DNA of 64,000 nucleotides, taken from NCBI RefSeq assembly GCF_024734405.1, contig NZ_CP059556.1, forward strand, positions 3,348,001 to 3,412,000, given 5' to 3'. The position numbers were made by a program, and so were the translations under genes. This DNA is from Saccharopolyspora gregorii. Its GTDB lineage: Bacteria > Actinomycetota > Actinomycetes > Mycobacteriales > Pseudonocardiaceae. The notes beneath the pieces are model-generated. The model was not told where the DNA came from. It ran no database searches and worked only from the letters and a program-made list of their open reading frames with translations. Below, piece after piece: positions 35,581-42,521 of this stretch (its first letter is position 1; each line of letters starts with the position of its first letter).

Positions 35581-37089
35581 TCACATCAGCTCGTCGGTCA
35601 GCGGCAGCAGCACCGACTTCAGCTCGGTGTAGGCCTCGTAGGCGCTCCGGCCGCCTTCGCGGCCCAGCCCGGACTGCTTGTACCCGCCGAACGGCAGGTG
35701 CGGTTCGACCTGGAACCCGTTGATGCCGACCGTGCCGGCGCGCAGCTTCCGCGCGACGCGGAACGCCCGCGCGGCGTCGGCGGTGAACACGCCCGCGCCG
35801 AGCCCGTACTCGGTGTCGTTGGCCAGCCGCACCGCCTCGTCCTCGTCGGTGAACGGCACCACCGACAGCACCGGGCCGAACACCTCCTGGCGGGCGATCT
35901 CCATCCCGTTGTCCACGTCGGCGAAGATCGCGGGGGTGACGAAGTTCCCGGCGGCCAGCTCGCCGTCGGCGCGGACCCCGCCGGTGACCAGCCGGGCGCC
36001 GTCCCGCTCCGCCCGCCCCACCAGGTCCAGCACCCGTTCCAGCTGCCGCTCGTTGATCAGCGGGCTGGAGAGCACGCCCGGGTCGAACGGGTCGCCGTAG
36101 GTGACCGAGGCGGCGATCAGCTCGGCCGCGCCGAGGAATTCCTCGTAGACGTCGCGGTGCACCAGCGCCCTGGTGTGCGCGACGCACGCCTGCCCGGACA
36201 GCCCCAGGGTCACCATGCCCATCGCGGTCATGCCCGCCATCCCGGCGTCGGCGTCCGGGAACACCAGCGCGGGGCTCTTGCCGCCGAGTTCCAGCGAGAC
36301 GCGCTTGAAGGTGGGTGCCGAGGCCTCGACGATGCGCCGCCCGACCTCGCGGCTGCCGGTGAAGCTGACCTTGTCCACCGCCGGGTGGGTGATGAGCGCT
36401 TCGCCGGTGGTCTCCCCGGTGCCGGTGACGACGTTGAGCGCCCCGCCGGGCAGCCCGGCCTCGACGAGCAGCTCCACCATCCGCAGCACCGAGAACGTCG
36501 CGTGCTCGGACGGTTTCAGCACCACGGTGCACCCGGCGGCGAGCGCGGGCGCGACCTTCTGCGCGAACAGCAGGAACGGCGCGTTCCACGGCAGGATCGC
36601 GGCGACCACGCCGATCGGTTCGCGCAGCGTCATCGCCAGGTGGTCGCCGCCCTGGTACGGCGGCAGCGTCTCGCCACCGGCCTTGTCGATCCACCCGGCG
36701 TGGTGGTCGAAGACGTCGGCGGCGACGTCCACGGAACCGGCGTAGACGGTGCCGAACGACAGCGGCACCCCGTTGTCCAGCGCCTGCAGCCCGCGCAGCT
36801 CCTCGGCGTGCTCCCGCAGCGATTCGGCGTAGCGGTGCAGCAACCGGGCGCGGCGGCCGACCGGCAGTCCCGGCCATTCCCCCTCGTCGAAGGCGCGGCG
36901 GGCGGCGCGGACCGCGTCGTCCACGTCCTCGGCACCGGCGACCGGGAACGTCCCGATCTCCTCCTGGGTGGCGGGATGGCGGTGGGTCCAGGTGCGACCG
37001 GAGCGGGCCTGGCGCCGCTCGCCGTCGACGAGCAGCGAGCCGTCCGGCAGCCCGATCCGCTCGCGGTGCTTCTGCACGGTCAGCGACAT
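35581..37089 (-). CDS. aldehyde dehydrogenase
   Basis: A 502-residue NAD(P)-dependent aldehyde dehydrogenase with PWNAPFLLFAQKVAPALAAG near residue 170, FTGSREVGR near 243, catalytic Glu in SLELGGKSP near 267 and nucleophile Cys in SGQACVAHTR near 302. Length and motifs are complete. The ATG at 37089 has an AGGAGG ribosome binding site. Located between hsd4A and the SDR in the mce4 operon, and near an alcohol dehydrogenase, it could oxidise a C26/C27 sterol aldehyde to the acid; this is inferred from context, since CYP125 can itself catalyse those oxidations. Confidence 0.88.
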   Translation of the reverse strand: MSLTVQKHRERIGLPDGSLLVDGERRQARSGRTWTHRHPATQEEIGTFPVAGAEDVDDAVRAARRAFDEGEWPGLPVGRRARLLHRYAESLREHAEELRGLQALDNGVPLSFGTVYAGSVDVAADVFDHHAGWIDKAGGETLPPYQGGDHLAMTLREPIGVVAAILPWNAPFLLFAQKVAPALAAGCTVVLKPSEHATFSVLRMVELLVEAGLPGGALNVVTGTGETTGEALITHPAVDKVSFTGSREVGRRIVEASAPTFKRVSLELGGKSPALVFPDADAGMAGMTAMGMVTLGLSGQACVAHTRALVHRDVYEEFLGAAELIAASVTYGDPFDPGVLSSPLINERQLERVLDLVGRAERDGARLVTGGVRADGELAAGNFVTPAIFADVDNGMEIARQEVFGPVLSVVPFTDEDEAVRLANDTEYGLGAGVFTADAARAFRVARKLRAGTVGINGFQVEPHLPFGGYKQSGLGREGGRSAYEAYTELKSVLLPLTDELM

Positions 37090-37133
37090 CCTGGTCACTC
37101 CTCCTGGTCGAGCGGTCGGGCGTGCTTCGGGGC

Positions 37134-38033
37134 CTAGCCCAGCGACAGCAGGTCGTCGCTGGTGAACATGCCGCCCGCGCGGTCGGCGAAGTGGCCGCCG
37201 ACGGCCCGGTGCAGCTCCTCGGTGGTCCAGGTGGGTCCGGCGGCGTCGAAGCGGCGCTCGATCGTCGGCGGGGCCATCAGCGCCACCTTCCCGCCGTGCA
37301 CCACGAACACCTGGCCGTTGACGGCGCCGGCGGCCGGGGCCGCCAGGTAGGCGACGAACGGTGCGACGTGCTCGGTGGACAGCGGGTCCACGCCGTCGTC
37401 CGGCGCCGGGCCGAAGACGTCCTCGGTCATGGCGGTGCGGGCGCGCGGGCAGATCGCGTTGGCGCGCACTCCGTAGCGGGCGGTGGCGCGGGCGGTGGAG
37501 ACGGTGAGCGCGGCGATCCCGGCCTTCGCGGCCGCGTAGTTCGGCTGGCCGCCGGACCCGAGCAGGAACGCCTCGGAAGCGGTGTTCACGATCCGGGCGC
37601 CGACCTCGGCGCCGGTCTCCTTGCACAGCCGGCGCCAGTGCGCGGTGGCGGCCCGGGTGAGCAGGAAGTGGCCGCGCAGGTGCACCCGGACCACCTCGTC
37701 CCAGTCCTGGTCGGACATGCCGAACACCATCCGGTCGCGCAGCACGCCCGCGTTGTTCACCACCACGTGCAGGCCGCCGAAGTGCTCCAGCGCGGCGGCC
37801 AGCAGCCCGTCCGCGGTGTCCCGCTCGGCCACGTCGCCGCGCACCGCGACGGCCCGGCCGCCCGCTTTGGTGATCTCGGCGGCGACGTCGTCGGCGGCGG
37901 CGGAGACGTCGTTGAGCACGAGGCTCGCCCCCGCTCCGGCGAGCGCGAGCGCCTCGGCCCGGCCGAGCCCGGCGCCCGCGCCGGTGACCACGGCGACCCG
38001 CCCGTCCAGCCGCAGCTCCGGACTCTGCTCCAC
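37134..38033 (-). CDS. hsd4A: Hsd4A-like 17-beta-hydroxysteroid / hydroxyacyl-CoA dehydrogenase
   Basis: A 299-residue SDR resembling Rv3502c (Hsd4A), which lies immediately before yrbE4A in M. tuberculosis. Motifs: TGAGAGLGRAEALALAGAG near residue 17, NNAGVLRDRMVF near 93, and YAAAKAGIAALTV near 167. It also keeps the extended C-terminus (ERRFDAAGPTWTTEELH). Hsd4A acts in side-chain beta-oxidation as a hydroxyacyl-CoA dehydrogenase with 17-beta-hydroxysteroid activity. It is followed at 44 bp by the aldehyde dehydrogenase gene. A 16-bp tandem repeat lies in its upstream gap. Confidence 0.88.
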   Translation of the reverse strand: MEQSPELRLDGRVAVVTGAGAGLGRAEALALAGAGASLVLNDVSAAADDVAAEITKAGGRAVAVRGDVAERDTADGLLAAALEHFGGLHVVVNNAGVLRDRMVFGMSDQDWDEVVRVHLRGHFLLTRAATAHWRRLCKETGAEVGARIVNTASEAFLLGSGGQPNYAAAKAGIAALTVSTARATARYGVRANAICPRARTAMTEDVFGPAPDDGVDPLSTEHVAPFVAYLAAPAAGAVNGQVFVVHGGKVALMAPPTIERRFDAAGPTWTTEELHRAVGGHFADRAGGMFTSDDLLSLG

Positions 38034-38122
38034 AGTGGACTCCTCAGGTCGGATGCTCCGGTGATCGGTGGCCGGGCCGCTCGGTGGCGAAACCGGTCAG
38101 TGGCCCGGCAGATCAGTGGCTC

Positions 38123-38231
38123 AGCCGGTCGGTCGCCCGGCCGGTCGGCGGCCCGGCCGGTCGGCGGCCCGGCCGGTCGGCGGCCCGGCCGGTCGGCGGC
38201 CCGGCCGGTCGGCGGCCCGGCCGGTCGGCGG
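38123..38231. repeat. 16-bp tandem repeat between adh and hsd4A
   Basis: Five exact copies of GGCCGGTCGGCGGCCC (38139-38218), a 13-bp partial copy (38219-38231) and one diverged copy upstream (38123-38138). It ends two bases before the alcohol dehydrogenase stop codon. The unit length is not a multiple of three and lies outside coding sequence, so copy number could vary freely. Confidence 0.9.
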
Positions 38232-38232
38232 T

Positions 38233-39321
38233 CTAGTCGAAGGTGACGATCTGGCGCACCAGCGCGGCATCGCCGCCCTGCAGCGCGGCCAGCCCGTCGT
38301 TGATCTCGGACAGCGGCAGCCGCCTGCTGACCATGCCCTCCAGGTCGAGCAGCCCGGCGCGCCAGAACCGCAGCATCCGGTCGATGTCCCGGCGCGGGTC
38401 GGCCGAGCCGTAGAAGGACGGCAGGATCCTGCGCTCGTTGAGGAACAGCTCCTGCGCGGTGAACTCGACCTTCTGCTCCGCCCCGCCCGCGCCGACGATG
38501 ACGGTGCTGCCGCCGCGGCGGGTGGCGTCGTAGGCGGCGCGGATGGTGCCCGCCAGCCCCACGACCTCGATGGCGCAGTCGAACCCGGCGCCGCCGGTGA
38601 GCTCCTGCTTGAGCTCGTCGAAGCCGTCGGGGGTGGCGGTGTGCGTCGCGCCGAACCGGCGAGCCCCGGCGTGCTTGCCGACCACCGGGTCCACCGCGAC
38701 GATCGTGGTCGCCCCGGCCAGCCGCGCCCCCTGGACCACCGAGATCCCGACGCCGCCGCAGCCGATGACGGCGACGGTGGCGCCCGGTTCGATCCGGGCG
38801 GTGTTGAGCACCGCACCCACGCCGGTCAGCACCCCGCAGCCCAGCAGCGCGGCCACCTCGAACGGCACGTCCGGCTCGACCTTGATCGCCCCGGCGCGGG
38901 GCAGCACCAGCTCCTCGGCGAAGGTGCCGCAGCCGGCGAAGCCGAAGACCGGCTGGGAGCCGACCTCGAAGCGCGGCGAGGTGAACGCGGCGACGGTGTG
39001 CACCGCACACAGGTGCGGCTGGCCGTGCAGGCATTCCCGGCAGGTCCCGCAGGGCGGGACGAAGGTGATGGTGACGTGGTCGCCGGGCACCAGGTCGGTC
39101 ACCTGGTCGCCGACGGCGAGCACTTCCCCCGCGCCTTCGTGGCCCATCACGCCGGGGGCGAGCGCGGGAAGCGTGCCGTTCATCGCGGACAGGTCGCTGT
39201 GGCAGATGCCGGCCGCGCGGATCCGCACGTGCACTTCACCTGGCCCGGGAGCCACCACGGCCGCGTCCGCGCGGACGTGGAGCCGGTCGTCGCCGATCTG
39301 ATCGAGCACCGCTGCTTCCAC
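38233..39321 (-). CDS. zinc-dependent alcohol dehydrogenase
   Basis: A 362-residue medium-chain dehydrogenase. The catalytic zinc ligands are visible in AAGICHSD (Cys38) and VMGHEGAG; the structural-zinc lobe is CGTCRECLHGQPHLC (C-x2-C-x2-C-x7-C) near 90-104; the nucleotide fold has AVIGCGGVGISVVQGARLAG near 195. It resembles class III / NDMA-dependent-type alcohol dehydrogenases. Position between fdxD and hsd4A suggests oxidation of a sterol or side-chain alcohol, paired with the nearby aldehyde dehydrogenase. GTG start; a KstR-type box lies 61 bp upstream, giving this gene its own promoter. Confidence 0.88.
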   Translation of the reverse strand: MEAAVLDQIGDDRLHVRADAAVVAPGPGEVHVRIRAAGICHSDLSAMNGTLPALAPGVMGHEGAGEVLAVGDQVTDLVPGDHVTITFVPPCGTCRECLHGQPHLCAVHTVAAFTSPRFEVGSQPVFGFAGCGTFAEELVLPRAGAIKVEPDVPFEVAALLGCGVLTGVGAVLNTARIEPGATVAVIGCGGVGISVVQGARLAGATTIVAVDPVVGKHAGARRFGATHTATPDGFDELKQELTGGAGFDCAIEVVGLAGTIRAAYDATRRGGSTVIVGAGGAEQKVEFTAQELFLNERRILPSFYGSADPRRDIDRMLRFWRAGLLDLEGMVSRRLPLSEINDGLAALQGGDAALVRQIVTFD

Positions 39322-39381
39322 GGTCCTGTCCCCTCGTCGCGTCCACGCCCGCCGGAGCGGACCGTTGCCTGCGCCACACGG

Positions 39382-39395
39382 TAGAACTTGTTACC
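39382..39395. promoter_or_regulatory. KstR-type operator upstream of the alcohol dehydrogenase gene
   Basis: TAGAACTTGTTACC matches TNNAACNNGTTNNA except the last base. It lies between the fdxD stop and the adh start, and is placed to control the adh-hsd4A-aldh-sdr-mce4 transcript. Confidence 0.7.
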
Positions 39396-39402
39396 GTTCT
39401 GC

Positions 39403-39612
39403 TCAAGACCCGAGTTCATCCGGCCCCTCAACGAAGTACAACGCCCCTTTGGGGCACAGCTGCACCGCTTTGGTAACACGTTCTACCCGTTCGGCGGGGA
39501 CGGGGCGGTGGACGTGTAGCCGCTCGTCCTCGTCCAGCTCGAAGACCTCCGGAGCGAGCCCGGCGCAGACCCCGTTAGCCTCGCACAGCTCCGGTCGCAC
39601 GCCGATCTCCAT
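39403..39612 (-). CDS. fdxD: FdxD-like ferredoxin
   Basis: A 69-residue ferredoxin with cysteines in ELCEANGVCAGLAPEVFEL and LCPKGALYFVEG, the pattern of single-cluster 3Fe-4S/4Fe-4S ferredoxins that feed cytochromes P450 and Rieske oxygenases. M. tuberculosis fdxD (Rv3503c) sits in the same place between hsd4A and the divergent fadE26. The ATG at 39612 (MEIGVRPEL) gives the family N-terminus; an upstream in-frame extension has no similarity. A perfect KstR-type box lies 152 bp upstream and another box falls inside the coding region. Confidence 0.88.
   Translation of the reverse strand: MEIGVRPELCEANGVCAGLAPEVFELDEDERLHVHRPVPAERVERVTKAVQLCPKGALYFVEGPDELGS
39472..39485. promoter_or_regulatory. 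KstR-like box inside the fdxD coding sequence
   Basis: GGTAACACGTTCTA (minus strand TAGAACGTGTTACC) differs from TNNAACNNGTTNNA at one end only and shares TAGAACNTGTTACC with the box at 39382. It could assist repression of the downstream promoter or be fortuitous. Confidence 0.45.
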
Positions 39613-39763
39613 GACCACCTCCGCACTCGTGGACCCCTGTCCGCGCGACGGATCGGCACCGGCCTCCTGCGAGGACAACGAGCCGCACCCGCCCCGGGAC
39701 ACCGTCCGGCCGCCGGATCACCCGAGCGGACCAGCGCGCCCCGCCCCGGCGAGGTTCCGAACC

Positions 39764-39777
39764 TAGAACGCGTTCCA
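39764..39777. promoter_or_regulatory. KstR-type operator in the fdxD-fadE26 intergenic region (distal)
   Basis: TAGAACGCGTTCCA is a full match to TNNAACNNGTTNNA. It is 152 bp from fdxD and 136 bp from fadE26, so it probably serves the fdxD promoter. Confidence 0.78.
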
Positions 39778-39864
39778 CGCTAACCGACCGGGACCTCCGG
39801 AATCGATGGATGACGACCGGTAGGAGGAAGGTCGACCCGCGAGCGCCCGCCGGTCTATGGTCAC

Positions 39865-39878
39865 TGCAACACGTTGCA
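39865..39878. promoter_or_regulatory. KstR-type operator upstream of fadE26
   Basis: TGCAACACGTTGCA is a perfect palindrome and a full match to TNNAACNNGTTNNA, ending 34 bp before the fadE26 ATG. Together with the box 88 bp upstream it makes the 300-bp fdxD-fadE26 gap a double-operator divergent promoter region. Confidence 0.8.
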
Positions 39879-39912
39879 CTCGAACCGTGCATCGCTCGCG
39901 CCAGGAGGCCCC

Positions 39913-41091
39913 ATGCACATCGGCTTCACCCCCGAGCAGCAGCGGCTGCGGCAACGGCTGCGCGACTACTTCGCGGACCTGATGACCGACGAGCTGCGCG
40001 CCGAACTGACCGGCGACGGCGACTACGGCGACGGCGGGGCCTACGAGCGGGTCGTGCGCAGGCTCGGCGCCGACGGCTGGCTCACCCTCGGCTGGCCCCG
40101 CGAACACGGCGGCCACGGCGGCACCATGCTGGAACAGCTCATCTTCACCGACGAGGCGGCCGTGGCCGGCGTCCCGGTGCCGTTCCTGACGCTCAACAGC
40201 ATCGCCCCGACGATCATGCGCTACGGCACCCCGGAGCAGCGCGCCCGGTACCTGCCGGGCATCGCTTCGGGCGAACTGCACTTCGCCATCGGCTACTCCG
40301 AACCCGAGGCGGGGACCGATCTCGCCTCGCTGCGCACCACCGCGGTGCGCGACGGCGACCACTACGTGATCAACGGGCAGAAGATGTGGACGAGCCTGGT
40401 GCAGTACGCCGACCACATCTGGCTGGCCTGCCGCACCGACCCGGACGCCCGCAAGCACGAGGGCCTCAGCGTGCTGGTCGTGCCGACCGACTCCCCCGGC
40501 TTCTCCTGGACCCCGGTGCGCACCGTCGCCGGGCCCACCACCAGCGCCACCTACTACGAGGACGTGCGGGTGCCGGTGAGCGCGCTGGTCGGCGCCGAGA
40601 ACGGCGGGTGGCCGCTGATCACCAACCAGCTCAACCACGAACGGGTCGCCCTGACCTCCGCGGCCCCGATCATCGCGGCGCTCGGGCAGGTGCGGGAGTG
40701 GGCGCGGCGCACCGAACTCGCCGACGGGCGCCGGGTGCTCGACCAGGAGTGGGTGCGCTCGCACCTGGCGCGGGTGCACGCGGGGGCCGAGGTGCTCAAG
40801 CTGATGAACTGGAAGATCGCCTGGACCGCCGAGCGGGAACCGGCGCCCGCCGCGGCATCGGCGACGAAGGTCTACGGCACCGAGCTAGCGATCGAGGCCT
40901 ACCGGCTGCTGATGGAGGTGCTCGGGCCCGCGGGGCACGTGCGCGGCGGCTCGCCGGGTGCGGCGCTGCGCGGCCGGGTCGAGCGGATGCACCGGGCCGC
41001 GCTGATCCTCACCTTCGGCGGCGGCACCAACGAGGTGCAGCGCGACATCGTCGCCACCGCGGGCCTCGGCCTGCCGCGCGCCCGCCGGTGA
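39913..41091 (+). CDS. fadE26: acyl-CoA dehydrogenase FadE26 (ChsE4)
   Basis: A 392-residue acyl-CoA dehydrogenase closely following Rv3504: FTDEAAVAGVPVPFLTLNSIAPTIM near residue 77, IGYSEPEAGTDLASLRTTAVRDG near 128, NQLNHERVALTSAAPI and ILTFGGGTNEVQRDIVATAGLGLPRARR at the end. FadE26-FadE27 (ChsE4-ChsE5) is the heterotetramer that dehydrogenates the longer sterol side chains (C8 and C5). The ATG at 39913 has an AGGAGG site; it follows two KstR-type operators. Order fadE26-fadE27-fadD17 divergent from fdxD is conserved with M. tuberculosis. Confidence 0.95.
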   Translation: MHIGFTPEQQRLRQRLRDYFADLMTDELRAELTGDGDYGDGGAYERVVRRLGADGWLTLGWPREHGGHGGTMLEQLIFTDEAAVAGVPVPFLTLNSIAPTIMRYGTPEQRARYLPGIASGELHFAIGYSEPEAGTDLASLRTTAVRDGDHYVINGQKMWTSLVQYADHIWLACRTDPDARKHEGLSVLVVPTDSPGFSWTPVRTVAGPTTSATYYEDVRVPVSALVGAENGGWPLITNQLNHERVALTSAAPIIAALGQVREWARRTELADGRRVLDQEWVRSHLARVHAGAEVLKLMNWKIAWTAEREPAPAAASATKVYGTELAIEAYRLLMEVLGPAGHVRGGSPGAALRGRVERMHRAALILTFGGGTNEVQRDIVATAGLGLPRARR

Positions 41092-41129
41092 CGAGCGCCG
41101 GAACCCACCACTCGCAGAGGAGCACCGCG

Positions 41130-42248
41130 ATGGACTTCACCCCCACTGAGCAGCAGCAGGACCTCACCGAGCTGACCCGCCGGATCACGACCGACCGGGT
41201 CACCACCGAGCGGTTGCGCGAAGTGGAATCCGGGCCGGAGCGCTTCGACCGCGCGCTGTGGGCGGAATTGGCGAAGGCGGGCGTGCTCGGCGCCGGGCTG
41301 CCCGATTCCCTCGGCGGCGGGGGCTGCGGACCGCTGGAGCAGTGCGCGGTGCTGGTGGAACTGGGCCGCGCCGTCGCCCCGGTGCCGTACCTGGCGTCCC
41401 TGGTCGCCGGGGCGGGTGCGCTCGCCCGGTTCGGCGACGAGCAGCAGTGCGAGCGCTGGGCGCGGCCCGCGGGCGGCGGCGAGCTCGTGCTCACCGCCGC
41501 GTTCGCCGAAGGCGCCGAACCCGTTCCGGACCCGCCCGCGACCCGCGCCGAACGGGCGGACGAGCGGTGGGTGCTGCACGGCGCGAAGGTCGCGGTGCCC
41601 GCCGGGACGGTCGCCGACGCGTTCCTCGTCCCCGCCACGACCCCGGACGGCACCCGGGTGTTCGTGGTCGCCGCCGCCGACCCGGGCGTCTCGGTGCGGG
41701 CGCAGCAGGTCGTGGACGGGGACGCGGAAGCGGTGCTGGAGCTGGCGGCGGTCGCGCTCGACGCGGACCGGCTGCTCGGCGGCGCCGAGGTCGCGCGGTG
41801 GCTCGCCGACCGGTACGCGCTCGGGGCGTGCGCCGAACAGCTCGGCGTGCTGGAGCGGGCGCTGGAGCTCACCGCCGCGCACGCCCGCGAACGCGTCCAG
41901 TTCGACCGCCCGATCGGCACCTTCCAGGCGGTCTCGCAGCGGCTCGCCGACGCCTACGTCGACGTGGAGGCCGTCCGGCTCACGCTGTGGCAGGCCGCGT
42001 ACCGGGCCGCGCAGGACCTGCCGTGCGCCGCCGAGGTGGCCGTCGCGAAGTTCTGGGCCGCCGAAGCCGGGCACCGCGTGGCGCATACCGCGGTCCACGT
42101 GCACGGCGGCACGGGCATCGACCTGGACCACGACCTGCACCGCTACTTCACCGCAGCCAAGCGCCGCGAGTTCGCCCTCGGCGGCGCCACCGCGCAGCTG
42201 CACCGCATCGGCGCGGCGCTGGCCACCGACGAAATCTCCTTGGACTGA
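41130..42248 (+). CDS. fadE27: acyl-CoA dehydrogenase FadE27 (ChsE5)
   Basis: A 372-residue acyl-CoA dehydrogenase, one residue shorter than M. tuberculosis FadE27. It has LGAGLPDSLGGGGCGPLEQCAV near residue 50, RERVQFDRPIGTFQAVSQRLADAY near 255 and HVHGGTGIDLDHDLHRYFTAAKR near 320. It lacks the GTNEIQR-type C-terminal segment of the partner, typical of the smaller subunit. It pairs with FadE26. The 38-bp gap upstream contains GAGGAG. Downstream, a nested-hairpin repeat of about 234 bp intervenes before fadD17. Confidence 0.93.
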   Translation: MDFTPTEQQQDLTELTRRITTDRVTTERLREVESGPERFDRALWAELAKAGVLGAGLPDSLGGGGCGPLEQCAVLVELGRAVAPVPYLASLVAGAGALARFGDEQQCERWARPAGGGELVLTAAFAEGAEPVPDPPATRAERADERWVLHGAKVAVPAGTVADAFLVPATTPDGTRVFVVAAADPGVSVRAQQVVDGDAEAVLELAAVALDADRLLGGAEVARWLADRYALGACAEQLGVLERALELTAAHARERVQFDRPIGTFQAVSQRLADAYVDVEAVRLTLWQAAYRAAQDLPCAAEVAVAKFWAAEAGHRVAHTAVHVHGGTGIDLDHDLHRYFTAAKRREFALGGATAQLHRIGAALATDEISLD

Positions 42249-42260
42249 CTGGCTTGTCTT

Positions 42261-42494
42261 CCACTCGTGTTGCGTAGCGCCCACTGGGCCTTGCCGTTTT
42301 CTTGTCAGCGGCGAAGCCGCTGAGCAGCGACCACCAGAGCAACAAGACCACCCGCGGGTTCTCAGCGGCTTCCTCGCGAGGACAGCGATTTCGCCGTGTG
42401 TTTGACATACATCAGAAATCGCGGCCACACCGAAAAGCGGGCAGCGAGGAAGCCGCTGAGGTTCCGCCACCCCAGTGCTACGCAACACAAGTGG
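42261..42494 (+). repeat. nested-hairpin intergenic repeat, copy 3, with outer inverted repeats
   Basis: Outer arms at 42261-42278 and 42477-42494 pair at 17 of 18 positions. Inside are TCAGCGGC-GAA-GCCGCTGA (42305-42323), the 17-bp perfect arms CTCAGCGGCTTCCTCGC (42361-42377) / GCGAGGAAGCCGCTGAG (42444-42460), and the inner stem GCGATTTC (42385) / GAAATCGC (42415). The loop GTGTGTTTGACATACATC recurs almost unchanged in copy 5. Confidence 0.85.
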
Positions 42495-42521
42495 GAAATC
42501 GAAGCGACGGGAGGAGCGGGC

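Noticed and set aside
38123-38231. 16-bp tandem repeat as a CRISPR array
   Set aside because: The units are directly adjacent with no spacers and there are no cas genes.
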